A program made the position numbers and the translations under genes. From contig CATXDC010000004.1 in NCBI GenBank assembly GCA_958366985.1, positions 118,187 to 182,186 on the forward strand: 64,000 nt of DNA, given 5' to 3'. Origin of the DNA: an uncultured Oscillospiraceae bacterium (GTDB lineage: Bacteria; Bacillota; Clostridia; Oscillospirales; Acutalibacteraceae). The notes beneath the pieces were generated by a model, which saw only the letters and a list, made by a program, of their open reading frames with translations, was not told the origin of the DNA and made no database searches. Below, piece after piece: positions 1 to 6,811 of this stretch; within the stretch, counting starts at the first letter, position 1; each line of letters opens with the position of its first letter.

Positions 1-175
1 GGACGTTATCGGAAACGGCAGCACAGCTGCACTAGTACTTGGTATAATCATCGGAATCATTGGTTTATCGGGTATGGGAATCAACTATCCCATTTATAAA
101 AAAATGCTTGCAAAAGGAAAGCAAAAGTATGCCTTTGAGATTATGGAATTAGCTAAAGAAATCAGCGGAGAATAA
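1..175 (+). CDS. C-terminal end of an uncharacterised membrane protein, cut by the window edge
   Basis: The frame is open from the left edge to a TAA at 173-175 and gives the last 57 residues of a protein whose start lies outside the window. One hydrophobic stretch of about 18 residues (ALVLGIIIGIIGLSGMGI) is followed by a Lys/Glu-rich tail that would be cytoplasmic. It ends four bases before the next start codon, so it was probably cotranscribed with the membrane protein that follows. I do not recognise the family, and the fragment is too short for a functional call. Confidence 0.6.
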   Translation, partial: DVIGNGSTAALVLGIIIGIIGLSGMGINYPIYKKMLAKGKQKYAFEIMELAKEISGE

Positions 176-179
176 AAGC

Positions 180-1115
180 ATGAAAAAAGCAAAGATGATT
201 CTGGATAGATTTTTCCATCCGCCAAAGTTGGTCATATGCATCGTTCCGGCAATATCTTTTGCCGCACTTATTTTCGTCTTTGCTTTAAACAAGGAAGATA
301 CTGATATAGCATATCCGATTTTCTTCTTATCAGCGTACTCTCTTATTATCCTGCTTGCCGCCTTGCCAACATTGGCAGGGCGGTTAAAGCAACTAAAATC
401 GATTTTATATAAGCGCAGCAGACTGATAAAGAAAATATCTTCTACCTCATTCGGTGCACAATATTTGAATGACCAATTGTTCAGAAGCAGCGTCAGTATT
501 TATCAGGGAATGACGGTCAATTTTCTATATATGCTTTTTCGATTTATAACAGCTGTCCAATACGCTTCCATATGGTTCTTTTCTATGGCAGTTTACTATA
601 TGGTGTTGTGTATTATGAGGGCATATCTGGCATTTGGATACCGCCGCCGAGAAGAAAAAGGGTTATCCTATGAACTCCGATGTTATCGCCGGATAGCAGG
701 TATGCTTTTTATATTAAACATCCCAATGGGCGGCATGATTATCCTTATGGTGAGAACAAATTCCGGATTTACTTATCCGGGATATTTGATTTATCTTTCT
801 GCTCTATACACATTTTATATAATGACTTTATCCATAGTAAACCTTGTTAAGTTCCGAAAAATGGACAGTCCTATCCTATCGGCTGCCAAAGTATTGAATT
901 TTGTATCCGCTATGATGTCCGTTCTCGGTTTGCAGACGGCAATGATAGCACGTTTTTCTTCTGAAGGAGAGGAATTTCGAATAATGATGAACGCCATTAC
1001 CGGCGGAGCCGTATTCTTTATCGTTATGGTAACAGTTGCTGTAATGGTAGTTCAGTCATCAAAAATCAAAAAGAAGGTGGAACTCAATGAAAAAATCCGA
1101 AAGCAAATACTTTAA
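180..1115 (+). CDS. Uncharacterised polytopic membrane protein (311 aa)
   Basis: This is an integral membrane protein with about seven or eight hydrophobic segments (roughly residues 17-37, 44-63, 115-150 as a pair, 168-190, 200-220, 235-258 and 270-295) and no soluble domain of any size. The ATG at 180 has GGAG about ten bases upstream. The gene follows another membrane protein by four bases, and its 3' end overlaps the TetR gene by 29 bases, so membrane protein, regulator and dehydrogenase look like one transcript. No catalytic or transport motif stands out and I do not recognise the family. Local control by the adjacent TetR protein is likely but inferred only from position. Confidence 0.7.
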   Translation: MKKAKMILDRFFHPPKLVICIVPAISFAALIFVFALNKEDTDIAYPIFFLSAYSLIILLAALPTLAGRLKQLKSILYKRSRLIKKISSTSFGAQYLNDQLFRSSVSIYQGMTVNFLYMLFRFITAVQYASIWFFSMAVYYMVLCIMRAYLAFGYRRREEKGLSYELRCYRRIAGMLFILNIPMGGMIILMVRTNSGFTYPGYLIYLSALYTFYIMTLSIVNLVKFRKMDSPILSAAKVLNFVSAMMSVLGLQTAMIARFSSEGEEFRIMMNAITGGAVFFIVMVTVAVMVVQSSKIKKKVELNEKIRKQIL

Positions 1116-1692
1116 CACTGCTATGCGAATGGATCAGGCTTTTCTGGAACTGCTGGAAAAGAAAGACATTGAATATATCACAGTAAAAGAAATCTGTGAA
1201 GCAGCAGGTGTCAATCGTTCCACCTTCTATCTGCACTATGAAACCATCGGAGATTTGCTTACAGAAAGCATACAGTACATGAATGAGCAATTTCTGGAAC
1301 ATATGAAACTGCGTGCTGAGGTTTTTGTTTCAAGAATCCGAGAATGCCCTTTAGATGAATTATATCTGGTTACACCGGAATATCTGACACCATACCTTGA
1401 GTATATTGCACGGAATAAACGTCTGTTCCGAACAGCATTAAAAAATTCCGGCTCTCTCGGACTGGATAAGACTTATAGTCGGATGATGAAACATGTTTTT
1501 ATTCCGATTTTGGAACGCTTTCAAATTGCAGAACAGGATCGGCAATATATGGTGGCGTTTTATATTCACGGTCTTATGGCCATAATCTCGGAATGGCTGA
1601 AAAATGACTGTGCAGATTCTATCAGCCACGTTAGTGCCGTTATGGAACAATGTGTTATGGGTGGACGTGGAAAAAAGGAGGAAGCCAAATGA
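1087..1692 (+). CDS. TetR/AcrR family transcriptional regulator
   Basis: A 201-residue protein with an N-terminal TetR-type helix-turn-helix at about residues 14-60; the recognition part reads ICEAAGVNRSTFYLHY, typical of the family. The C-terminal two thirds is the helical dimerisation and ligand domain, whose ligand cannot be told from sequence. The ATG at 1087 has AAGGTGG just upstream, inside the end of the preceding membrane-protein gene. Its TGA overlaps the ATG of the alcohol dehydrogenase in an ATGA junction, so the two are translationally coupled. Proteins of this kind usually repress their own operon; the start of that operon is outside the window, so no operator can be assigned. 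Confidence 0.88.
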   Translation: MKKSESKYFNTAMRMDQAFLELLEKKDIEYITVKEICEAAGVNRSTFYLHYETIGDLLTESIQYMNEQFLEHMKLRAEVFVSRIRECPLDELYLVTPEYLTPYLEYIARNKRLFRTALKNSGSLGLDKTYSRMMKHVFIPILERFQIAEQDRQYMVAFYIHGLMAIISEWLKNDCADSISHVSAVMEQCVMGGRGKKEEAK

Positions 1693-2729
1693 AGGCTGGA
1701 ATTTATTTAGGAAAAGAAGCAGTTGAAATCAAGGAACTGGATTTACCCGAAGTGGGTGATGATGATGTTTTGATACAGAACATCTATTCAAGTATTTGCG
1801 GAACAGATATGGCAGTGTTTACCCACGGTCCCAATACAGGTCACAGGATCGATGTGGGCGGAGAATTTGGGCATGAAACAGTCTCACGTGTAGTCAAAGT
1901 AGGAAAAAATGTTACAGAATTTGTGCCGGGAGAACGTGTCTATCCCTATCCCCGCTATGCGAAAAACGACACCAGACGTGCAGGGACAATCGGCGGTTTT
2001 TCGGAATATATTCTGATCCCGCAAGCTAAACGAAATCACTCACTCTATGCCGTTGATGAAGCCATTTCGGATCGTCTTGCAAGTCTGATAGAACCTTTTA
2101 CAGTCGGCTGCCGGGCAGCAAGACGAGGAATGATTCCGGCGGGAGAAAATAAATATATTTCCGGTCAAAATGCTGTGGTCTTTGGCTGTGGAACCATTGG
2201 AATTGCCGCTGCTGTTGCCTTTAAGCATTTTGGAATGGATAAAGTAATGATATGCGATCATTCTGATTTTCGATTAAATCTGGCGTCAGGTTTGGGGTTT
2301 AAAACCTGTAACACAGCAAAAGAAAGTTTTGAAGCTCATGCAAAATCTTACTTTGGGACTGCCTCATCCCTGAGCGGGAAAGTTCCCGATATCGACTGCT
2401 GGCTGGATGCCGCCGGTGCGGAAAACATTTTGAGTGATTTTTTACATTTGGGTAAAATTGAAAGCCGTTTTGTTTCTGTTGCAGTTAATAACGCACCACG
2501 AACCATCAATCTGCTGAACATGACTTATGCCCAACAGAGTATTATCGGTTCAGGGGGTTATTTGCCGGAGGATGTTCAAGATGTACAGAAAATCATGACC
2601 TGTGGAAAGTGGGATTTGGAATCCATCATCACACATGAGTTTTCTCTGTGTGAACTTGAAAAAGCAATCCGAACAGCCGCCGATGTTAACCATGCAGGAA
2701 ATGTAGTTATCAAAATGGCAGAGAAATAA
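1689..2729 (+). CDS. Zinc-containing medium-chain alcohol dehydrogenase without structural zinc loop
   Basis: A 346-residue medium-chain dehydrogenase/reductase, expected to oxidise an alcohol or polyol with NAD(P). The catalytic zinc ligands are visible as Cys in SSICGTD, the His-Glu pair in GEFGHETVS and Glu in LIEPFTVG; the nucleotide-binding Rossmann motif is VFGCGTIGIAAAVA. The four-cysteine structural zinc cluster normally found between the two halves is absent: that stretch reads PYPRYAKNDTRRAG. The frame also opens upstream at 1650, but the ATG at 1689 with AGGAGG eight bases before it and an ATGA overlap with the TetR gene is the convincing start. The substrate is unknown. A strong terminator follows at 2825. 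Confidence 0.87.
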   Translation: MKAGIYLGKEAVEIKELDLPEVGDDDVLIQNIYSSICGTDMAVFTHGPNTGHRIDVGGEFGHETVSRVVKVGKNVTEFVPGERVYPYPRYAKNDTRRAGTIGGFSEYILIPQAKRNHSLYAVDEAISDRLASLIEPFTVGCRAARRGMIPAGENKYISGQNAVVFGCGTIGIAAAVAFKHFGMDKVMICDHSDFRLNLASGLGFKTCNTAKESFEAHAKSYFGTASSLSGKVPDIDCWLDAAGAENILSDFLHLGKIESRFVSVAVNNAPRTINLLNMTYAQQSIIGSGGYLPEDVQDVQKIMTCGKWDLESIITHEFSLCELEKAIRTAADVNHAGNVVIKMAEK

Positions 2730-2824
2730 CACATTTATGTGTCTTTGCTTACAAGTCACAAAACACGCACGTAAAATGAAAGTGACGAAAAAGCAGGCAA
2801 TAAAAATAAGAATCATAATATGTA

Positions 2825-2860
2825 AATTCCCGTTCAGTTAAGCACTGAACGGGAATTTTT
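2825..2860 (+). terminator. Rho-independent terminator of the TetR/dehydrogenase operon
   Basis: A perfect 14-bp inverted repeat (2825-2838 with 2844-2857, loop of five) ends in a run of T. It closes the plus-strand operon and, with the minus-strand terminator immediately after it, marks a convergent boundary. Confidence 0.9.
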
Positions 2861-2862
2861 GT

Positions 2863-2900
2863 ATAATAAAAACCGGCGCTGCCGTAATGACAACGCCGGT
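2863..2900 (-). terminator. Terminator of pckG
   Basis: The arms ACCGGCG at 2872-2878 and CGCCGGT at 2894-2900 pair around a 15-base loop; on the minus strand the stem is followed by TTTTTATTAT. It lies just past the pckG stop codon. Confidence 0.8.
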
Positions 2901-2923
2901 ATGAATTTAAAGTGTATCCTTAA

Positions 2924-4705
2924 TTATTTAAGGTTAGCCTTAAGAGTTTCAAGCTCTGCCTTGAGTGTCTCGGGAAGCTTGTCGCCAAACTTTGCGTAGA
3001 ACTCTGCAATGCCGTCAGCCTCAGCTGCCCAGAGCTCCTTATCAACGTCGAGGATGCTCTCGAGAGACTCACGGGAAACCTCACCCTCAAGTCCGTCAAT
3101 GTTGATGTCCTCAGCCTTGGGAACAAAGCCGATAGCTGTCTCAACAGCGTCAACCTTGCCGTCGCAGCGGTCAAGAATCCAGTCAAGAACACGAAGGTTG
3201 TCGCCGAATCCGGGCCACATGAAGTTGCCTTCGTCATCCTTACGGAACCAGTTAACGTTGAAGATCTTGGGAGCCTTATCGGGATCGAGTGTCTTACCGA
3301 TATCGATCCAGTGCTGCCAGTAATCAGCCATGTTATATCCGCAGAAGGGAAGCATAGCCATGGGATCACGACGAACAACACCTACTGCACCTGCAGCTGC
3401 TGCTGTTGTCTCAGAAGCCATGATGGAACCGACAAATACGCCGTGGTTCCAGTCTCTTGACTGATAAACAAGGGGAGCAAGCTTTGCACGACGTCCGCCG
3501 AATACGAATGCTGAAATCGGCACACCGTTAAGGTTCTCGAACTCGGGGCTGATGCAGGGGCAGTTTACAGCGGGAGCTGTGAAACGGCTGTTGGGATGAG
3601 CACCCTTAACATCGGATGTCTTGCCGTTCCAGGGCTTGCCTGTCCAGTCCATAGCATTCTCGGGGGGATTCTTATCAAGGCCTTCCCACCATACTGTATT
3701 GTCATCAAGGTTGTGAACAACGTTTGTGAAGATTGTGCCCTTCTTAGTTGAAGCAAGAGCGTTGGGGTTTGACTTCTCGTTTGTTCCGGGAGCAACGCCG
3801 AAGAAGCCGTTTTCAGGGTTGATAGCGTAAAGTCTGCCGTCAACACCCTTTCTGATCCAGGAGATATCGTCGCCTACGCACCATACCTTGTAGCCCTTCT
3901 CCTTGTAAATCTCGGGGGGAATAAGCATAGCAAGGTTTGTCTTACCGCAAGCTGAGGGGAATGCTGCGCAGATGTACTTTGTCTCACCGTCGGGCTTCTC
4001 AACGCCGAGGATGAGCATATGCTCTGCCATCCAGCCCTCGTTCTTACCAAGGTAAGAAGCGATTCTAAGTGCGAAGCACTTTTTACCGAGAAGAACGTTT
4101 CCGCCGTAACCAGAGTTAACAGAGATGATTGTGTTATCCTGGGGGAACTGGCAGATGTATCTCTTCTCTTCATCTATCTGACATTTTGCGTGGAAACCAC
4201 GAACCCAGTCATTGCTGTCGCCGAGAACATCGAGAACAGCCTTGCCAACTCTTGTCATGATAGCCATGTTGAGTACAACATATATAGAGTCTGTAAGCTC
4301 AACGCCGATCTTTGCAAGAGGTGAGCCGACAGGACCCATTGAATAGGGGATTACATACATTGTTCTGCCTACATAGCTGTCCTTTGCGATTTCGTCAAGC
4401 ATCTTGTATGCCTCATCGGGAGCCATCCAGTTATTTGTGGGGCCGGCCTCCTCCTGTGTGGGAGTGCATATAAGAGTACGGTTCTCAACACGTGCAACGT
4501 CGTTAACCGCTGTACGGTGAAGATAACAATCGGGGAGCTTCTCCTGATTGAGTTTGATAAGCTCGCCTGTTGAGCAAGCCTCTGCACGAAGCTGCTCGAT
4601 CTGCTCTTTGGAACCGTCGATCCAAACAACCTTTTCGGGCTTTACGAGAGCTTTTCTGTCTTCAATCCAGCTGAGGATGCTGGGATTTGTTGTAAGATTA
4701 GCCAT
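2924..4705 (-). CDS. pckG: Phosphoenolpyruvate carboxykinase (GTP)
   Basis: A cytosolic enzyme interconverting oxaloacetate plus GTP with phosphoenolpyruvate, CO2 and GDP. In fermentative anaerobes it often runs toward oxaloacetate, which would feed succinate or amino-acid synthesis. At 593 residues it has GTP-family length, and it carries the family P-loop AAFPSACGKTNLAML with the reactive cysteine. The ATP-type PckA found in most Bacillota is different in sequence. A GTG at 4711 is also in frame, but the ATG at 4705 sits about ten bases from AGGGG and is preferred. It is a single-gene unit with its own promoter (4781-4809) and terminator. Strong bias toward C-ending codons suggests high expression. 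Confidence 0.96.
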   Translation of the reverse strand: MANLTTNPSILSWIEDRKALVKPEKVVWIDGSKEQIEQLRAEACSTGELIKLNQEKLPDCYLHRTAVNDVARVENRTLICTPTQEEAGPTNNWMAPDEAYKMLDEIAKDSYVGRTMYVIPYSMGPVGSPLAKIGVELTDSIYVVLNMAIMTRVGKAVLDVLGDSNDWVRGFHAKCQIDEEKRYICQFPQDNTIISVNSGYGGNVLLGKKCFALRIASYLGKNEGWMAEHMLILGVEKPDGETKYICAAFPSACGKTNLAMLIPPEIYKEKGYKVWCVGDDISWIRKGVDGRLYAINPENGFFGVAPGTNEKSNPNALASTKKGTIFTNVVHNLDDNTVWWEGLDKNPPENAMDWTGKPWNGKTSDVKGAHPNSRFTAPAVNCPCISPEFENLNGVPISAFVFGGRRAKLAPLVYQSRDWNHGVFVGSIMASETTAAAAGAVGVVRRDPMAMLPFCGYNMADYWQHWIDIGKTLDPDKAPKIFNVNWFRKDDEGNFMWPGFGDNLRVLDWILDRCDGKVDAVETAIGFVPKAEDINIDGLEGEVSRESLESILDVDKELWAAEADGIAEFYAKFGDKLPETLKAELETLKANLK

Positions 4706-4780
4706 AACCACTAATCCCCTTTCTTAAAAATCTATACTGACGTTTAAAAGAGCTTTGCTCAATTTAACGCATTTGTTGTT

Positions 4781-4809
4781 ATTATACCCTCATATGGTAA
4801 AACAATCAA
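4781..4809 (-). promoter_or_regulatory. Sigma-A-type promoter of pckG
   Basis: On the minus strand, TTGATT (4809-4804) and a perfect TATAAT (4786-4781) are separated by 17 bases, about 75 bases before the pckG start. Confidence 0.6.
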
Positions 4810-4900
4810 TTGCTAAAATGTTAATTCTTTGTCAAAATTTTTGCATTATTCGGTCAAAATGAATAAATAGGAAGAAAAACTTGCAAAAATCATCCATTTT

Positions 4901-5917
4901 TCAGCAATTAAGGGTGTCAATTGCCATTGTTGCGAATGCATTAAGGTTTAAATCCGCAATATTACCCTTTTTAAATTCATAAAATCCCTGTGAACCTATC
5001 ATTGCCGCATTGTCGCCGCAATATTTCTTATCGGGCAAATAAAGCTCAATATTATGTTCCTTGCAGGCTTTCTCCATTTTTTCACGGAGCATGGAGTTTG
5101 CGCTTACTCCTCCTGCAAGAGCTATCTTTTTATATCCGTATTCTTCGGCGGCTTTCATGGTGTGCTCACAGAGAAGTCCCGTAACGGCATTCATAAAGGA
5201 TGCGCCGATATTTTTAACGTCGGGCTCCTCGCCTTTCTGCTTCATGTTGTGGAGAAGATTTATAACTGAGGTCTTAAGTCCCGAAAAGCTGAAATCATAG
5301 ACACTGCCGTCAACTTTCGGCTTCGGAAAACGATAGGCGTTTACATCTCCGCCCTGACAGAGTTTATCGAGATTGAGTCCTCCCGGATAGGGAATACCCA
5401 TTGATCTTGCGGCTTTATCGAGAGTTTCTCCTGCCGCATCGTCACGGGTTTTGCCTATTACGGAAAACTCGGTATAATCCCTCACTTCCACAATATGGCT
5501 GTGACCGCCTGAAACCACAAGGGAAAGAAAGGGCGGCTCGAGTTCCGGGAAAGTGAGATAGTTTGAAGCTATATGTCCCCTTAAATGGTGGACAGGCACA
5601 AGAGGAATACCGGAAGAAACCGAAAGTCCTTTTGCAAAATTAACGCCTACAAGAAGAGCTCCGATAAGTCCCGGCGCATATGTAACGGCTATGGCATCTA
5701 TATCGGAAAGAGTACATTCTGCATCGCTGAGAGCTTTTGAAACTACTCCTGAAATCGCCTCGGTATGACGTCTTGAAGCTATTTCCGGCACAACGCCGCC
5801 GTATATTTTATGCTCCTCTACCTGGGAGGCAACTACATTTGAAAGAACCTTTCTGCCGTCCTCCACAACAGCTGCTGCTGTTTCGTCGCAGGAGCTTTCA
5901 ATAGCAAGTATTTTCAT
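4901..5917 (-). CDS. tsaD: tRNA N6-threonylcarbamoyladenosine transferase TsaD
   Basis: TsaD transfers threonylcarbamoyl from TC-AMP to adenosine 37 of ANN-decoding tRNAs, in the cytoplasm, with partners TsaB and TsaE. The 338-residue length is normal. Visible are the N-terminal ASKHA motif LAIESSCDETAAAV, the metal-binding histidines in HHLRGHIASN, the nucleotide motif VVSGGHSHI, FSGLKTSVINL, and AGGVSANSMLR near the C-terminus. It overlaps rimI by four bases (ATGA) and is the last gene of the polA-phosphatase-rimI-tsaD run. tsaB and tsaE, often beside it, are not in the window. Confidence 0.97.
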   Translation of the reverse strand: MKILAIESSCDETAAAVVEDGRKVLSNVVASQVEEHKIYGGVVPEIASRRHTEAISGVVSKALSDAECTLSDIDAIAVTYAPGLIGALLVGVNFAKGLSVSSGIPLVPVHHLRGHIASNYLTFPELEPPFLSLVVSGGHSHIVEVRDYTEFSVIGKTRDDAAGETLDKAARSMGIPYPGGLNLDKLCQGGDVNAYRFPKPKVDGSVYDFSFSGLKTSVINLLHNMKQKGEEPDVKNIGASFMNAVTGLLCEHTMKAAEEYGYKKIALAGGVSANSMLREKMEKACKEHNIELYLPDKKYCGDNAAMIGSQGFYEFKKGNIADLNLNAFATMAIDTLNC

Positions 5918-6369
5918 ATATTATCACCTGTTTTAAAATTTCTCGTCATTATAATAGCGTCCTCGCAGGGGTTTGTATAGAAGTTTTTCCGCTCACCCAC
6001 AGGGACAAACAAAAATTTCTCATAAAGAGAAATAGCAGCTATATTGGATTTTCGCACCTCAAGGGAGATAAATTCCCACCTATTTTCTTCGCACAGGGAG
6101 ATAAGCTTTTTTAAAAGCATGGATGCAGCGCCCATTCTGCGAAACTTCGGCATTACGGCAATATTTGCAATATAACATTCGCCGCACACCTCATGCATAC
6201 CGCAGTATCCTGCAAACTCTCCGTCAAAACTCAGTGTAAAAAAATGCGCTGTGGGATTACTGAGCTCTGCCCTTATTCCCTCTTCGCTCCAGGGAGATGA
6301 AAAGCACGTCCTTTCACAAAGGGCTATATCCTTTACGCTCTGTTCAGTCATCGGCAGAATTTCAGTCAT
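5914..6369 (-). CDS. rimI: Ribosomal protein bS18-alanine N-acetyltransferase RimI (GNAT family)
   Basis: A 151-residue GNAT acetyltransferase, which in this family acetylates the N-terminal alanine of ribosomal protein S18 using acetyl-CoA. The acetyl-CoA loop is seen in VMPKFRRMGAASML, preceded by the beta strand ECYIANIAV, and the C-terminal FYTNP stretch fits RimI. Linkage to tsaD, with a four-base overlap, is a standard context and supports the assignment over other GNAT enzymes. The ATG at 6369 has GGAGAAAG upstream and overlaps the phosphatase gene by eight bases. The actual substrate is inferred from family and neighbourhood. Confidence 0.88.
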   Translation of the reverse strand: MTEILPMTEQSVKDIALCERTCFSSPWSEEGIRAELSNPTAHFFTLSFDGEFAGYCGMHEVCGECYIANIAVMPKFRRMGAASMLLKKLISLCEENRWEFISLEVRKSNIAAISLYEKFLFVPVGERKNFYTNPCEDAIIMTRNFKTGDNI

Positions 6370-6805
6370 TTTCTTTCTCCATGGCTCTTATTTCATTTAC
6401 AAGATCCTGAAATCCGTCGGTAATTTTATCGACGCACTTTCTGTAAGCCCATATATCCCCGCCGTAGGGGTCGCTTACTCCTCCGCTGAGTACTGTGGTC
6501 TTGGCATCGGGAATAGCTCTTTTTATTGCCTGTTCATGTTCAGGAGTCATGCATACAAATAAATCTGTAAGCTCCGCAAGAGGCATACTGAGCTGTCTTG
6601 AACAGTGAGAGGAAATGTCGGTTCCCATTTCCTTTGCAGCTCTTACTGCGTTTTCACTGGGAGCATCTCCCGGAAAAGCGGCAAGACCTGCGCTTTCGCA
6701 TCTTATGCCTTCAATTTTCCATCTTCTTATTAAATCCGCAAACAGCCCCTCAGCCATTGGACTGCGGCATGTATTGCCCGTACAGACAAAAAGTACATTT
6801 ATCAT
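6362..6805 (-). CDS. Low-molecular-weight protein-tyrosine phosphatase
   Basis: A 147-residue phosphatase of the arsenate-reductase-like fold. The catalytic P-loop VCTGNTCRSP at residues 7-16 gives the CX5R signature, with Cys8 as nucleophile and Arg14 binding phosphate. The general acid is expected in SDPYGGD near residue 112. The usual roles are dephosphorylation of protein tyrosine or arginine residues; the substrate here is not determined. It lies six bases after polA and overlaps rimI by eight bases, so it belongs to the polA operon. No tyrosine or arginine kinase is adjacent. Confidence 0.9.
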   Translation of the reverse strand: MINVLFVCTGNTCRSPMAEGLFADLIRRWKIEGIRCESAGLAAFPGDAPSENAVRAAKEMGTDISSHCSRQLSMPLAELTDLFVCMTPEHEQAIKRAIPDAKTTVLSGGVSDPYGGDIWAYRKCVDKITDGFQDLVNEIRAMEKEND

Positions 6806-6811
6806 AATTCA

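Noticed and set aside
2920..4629. Several long open frames antisense or out of frame to pckG
   Set aside because: They follow from the biased codon use of a highly expressed gene; they lack ribosome sites and protein-like motifs.
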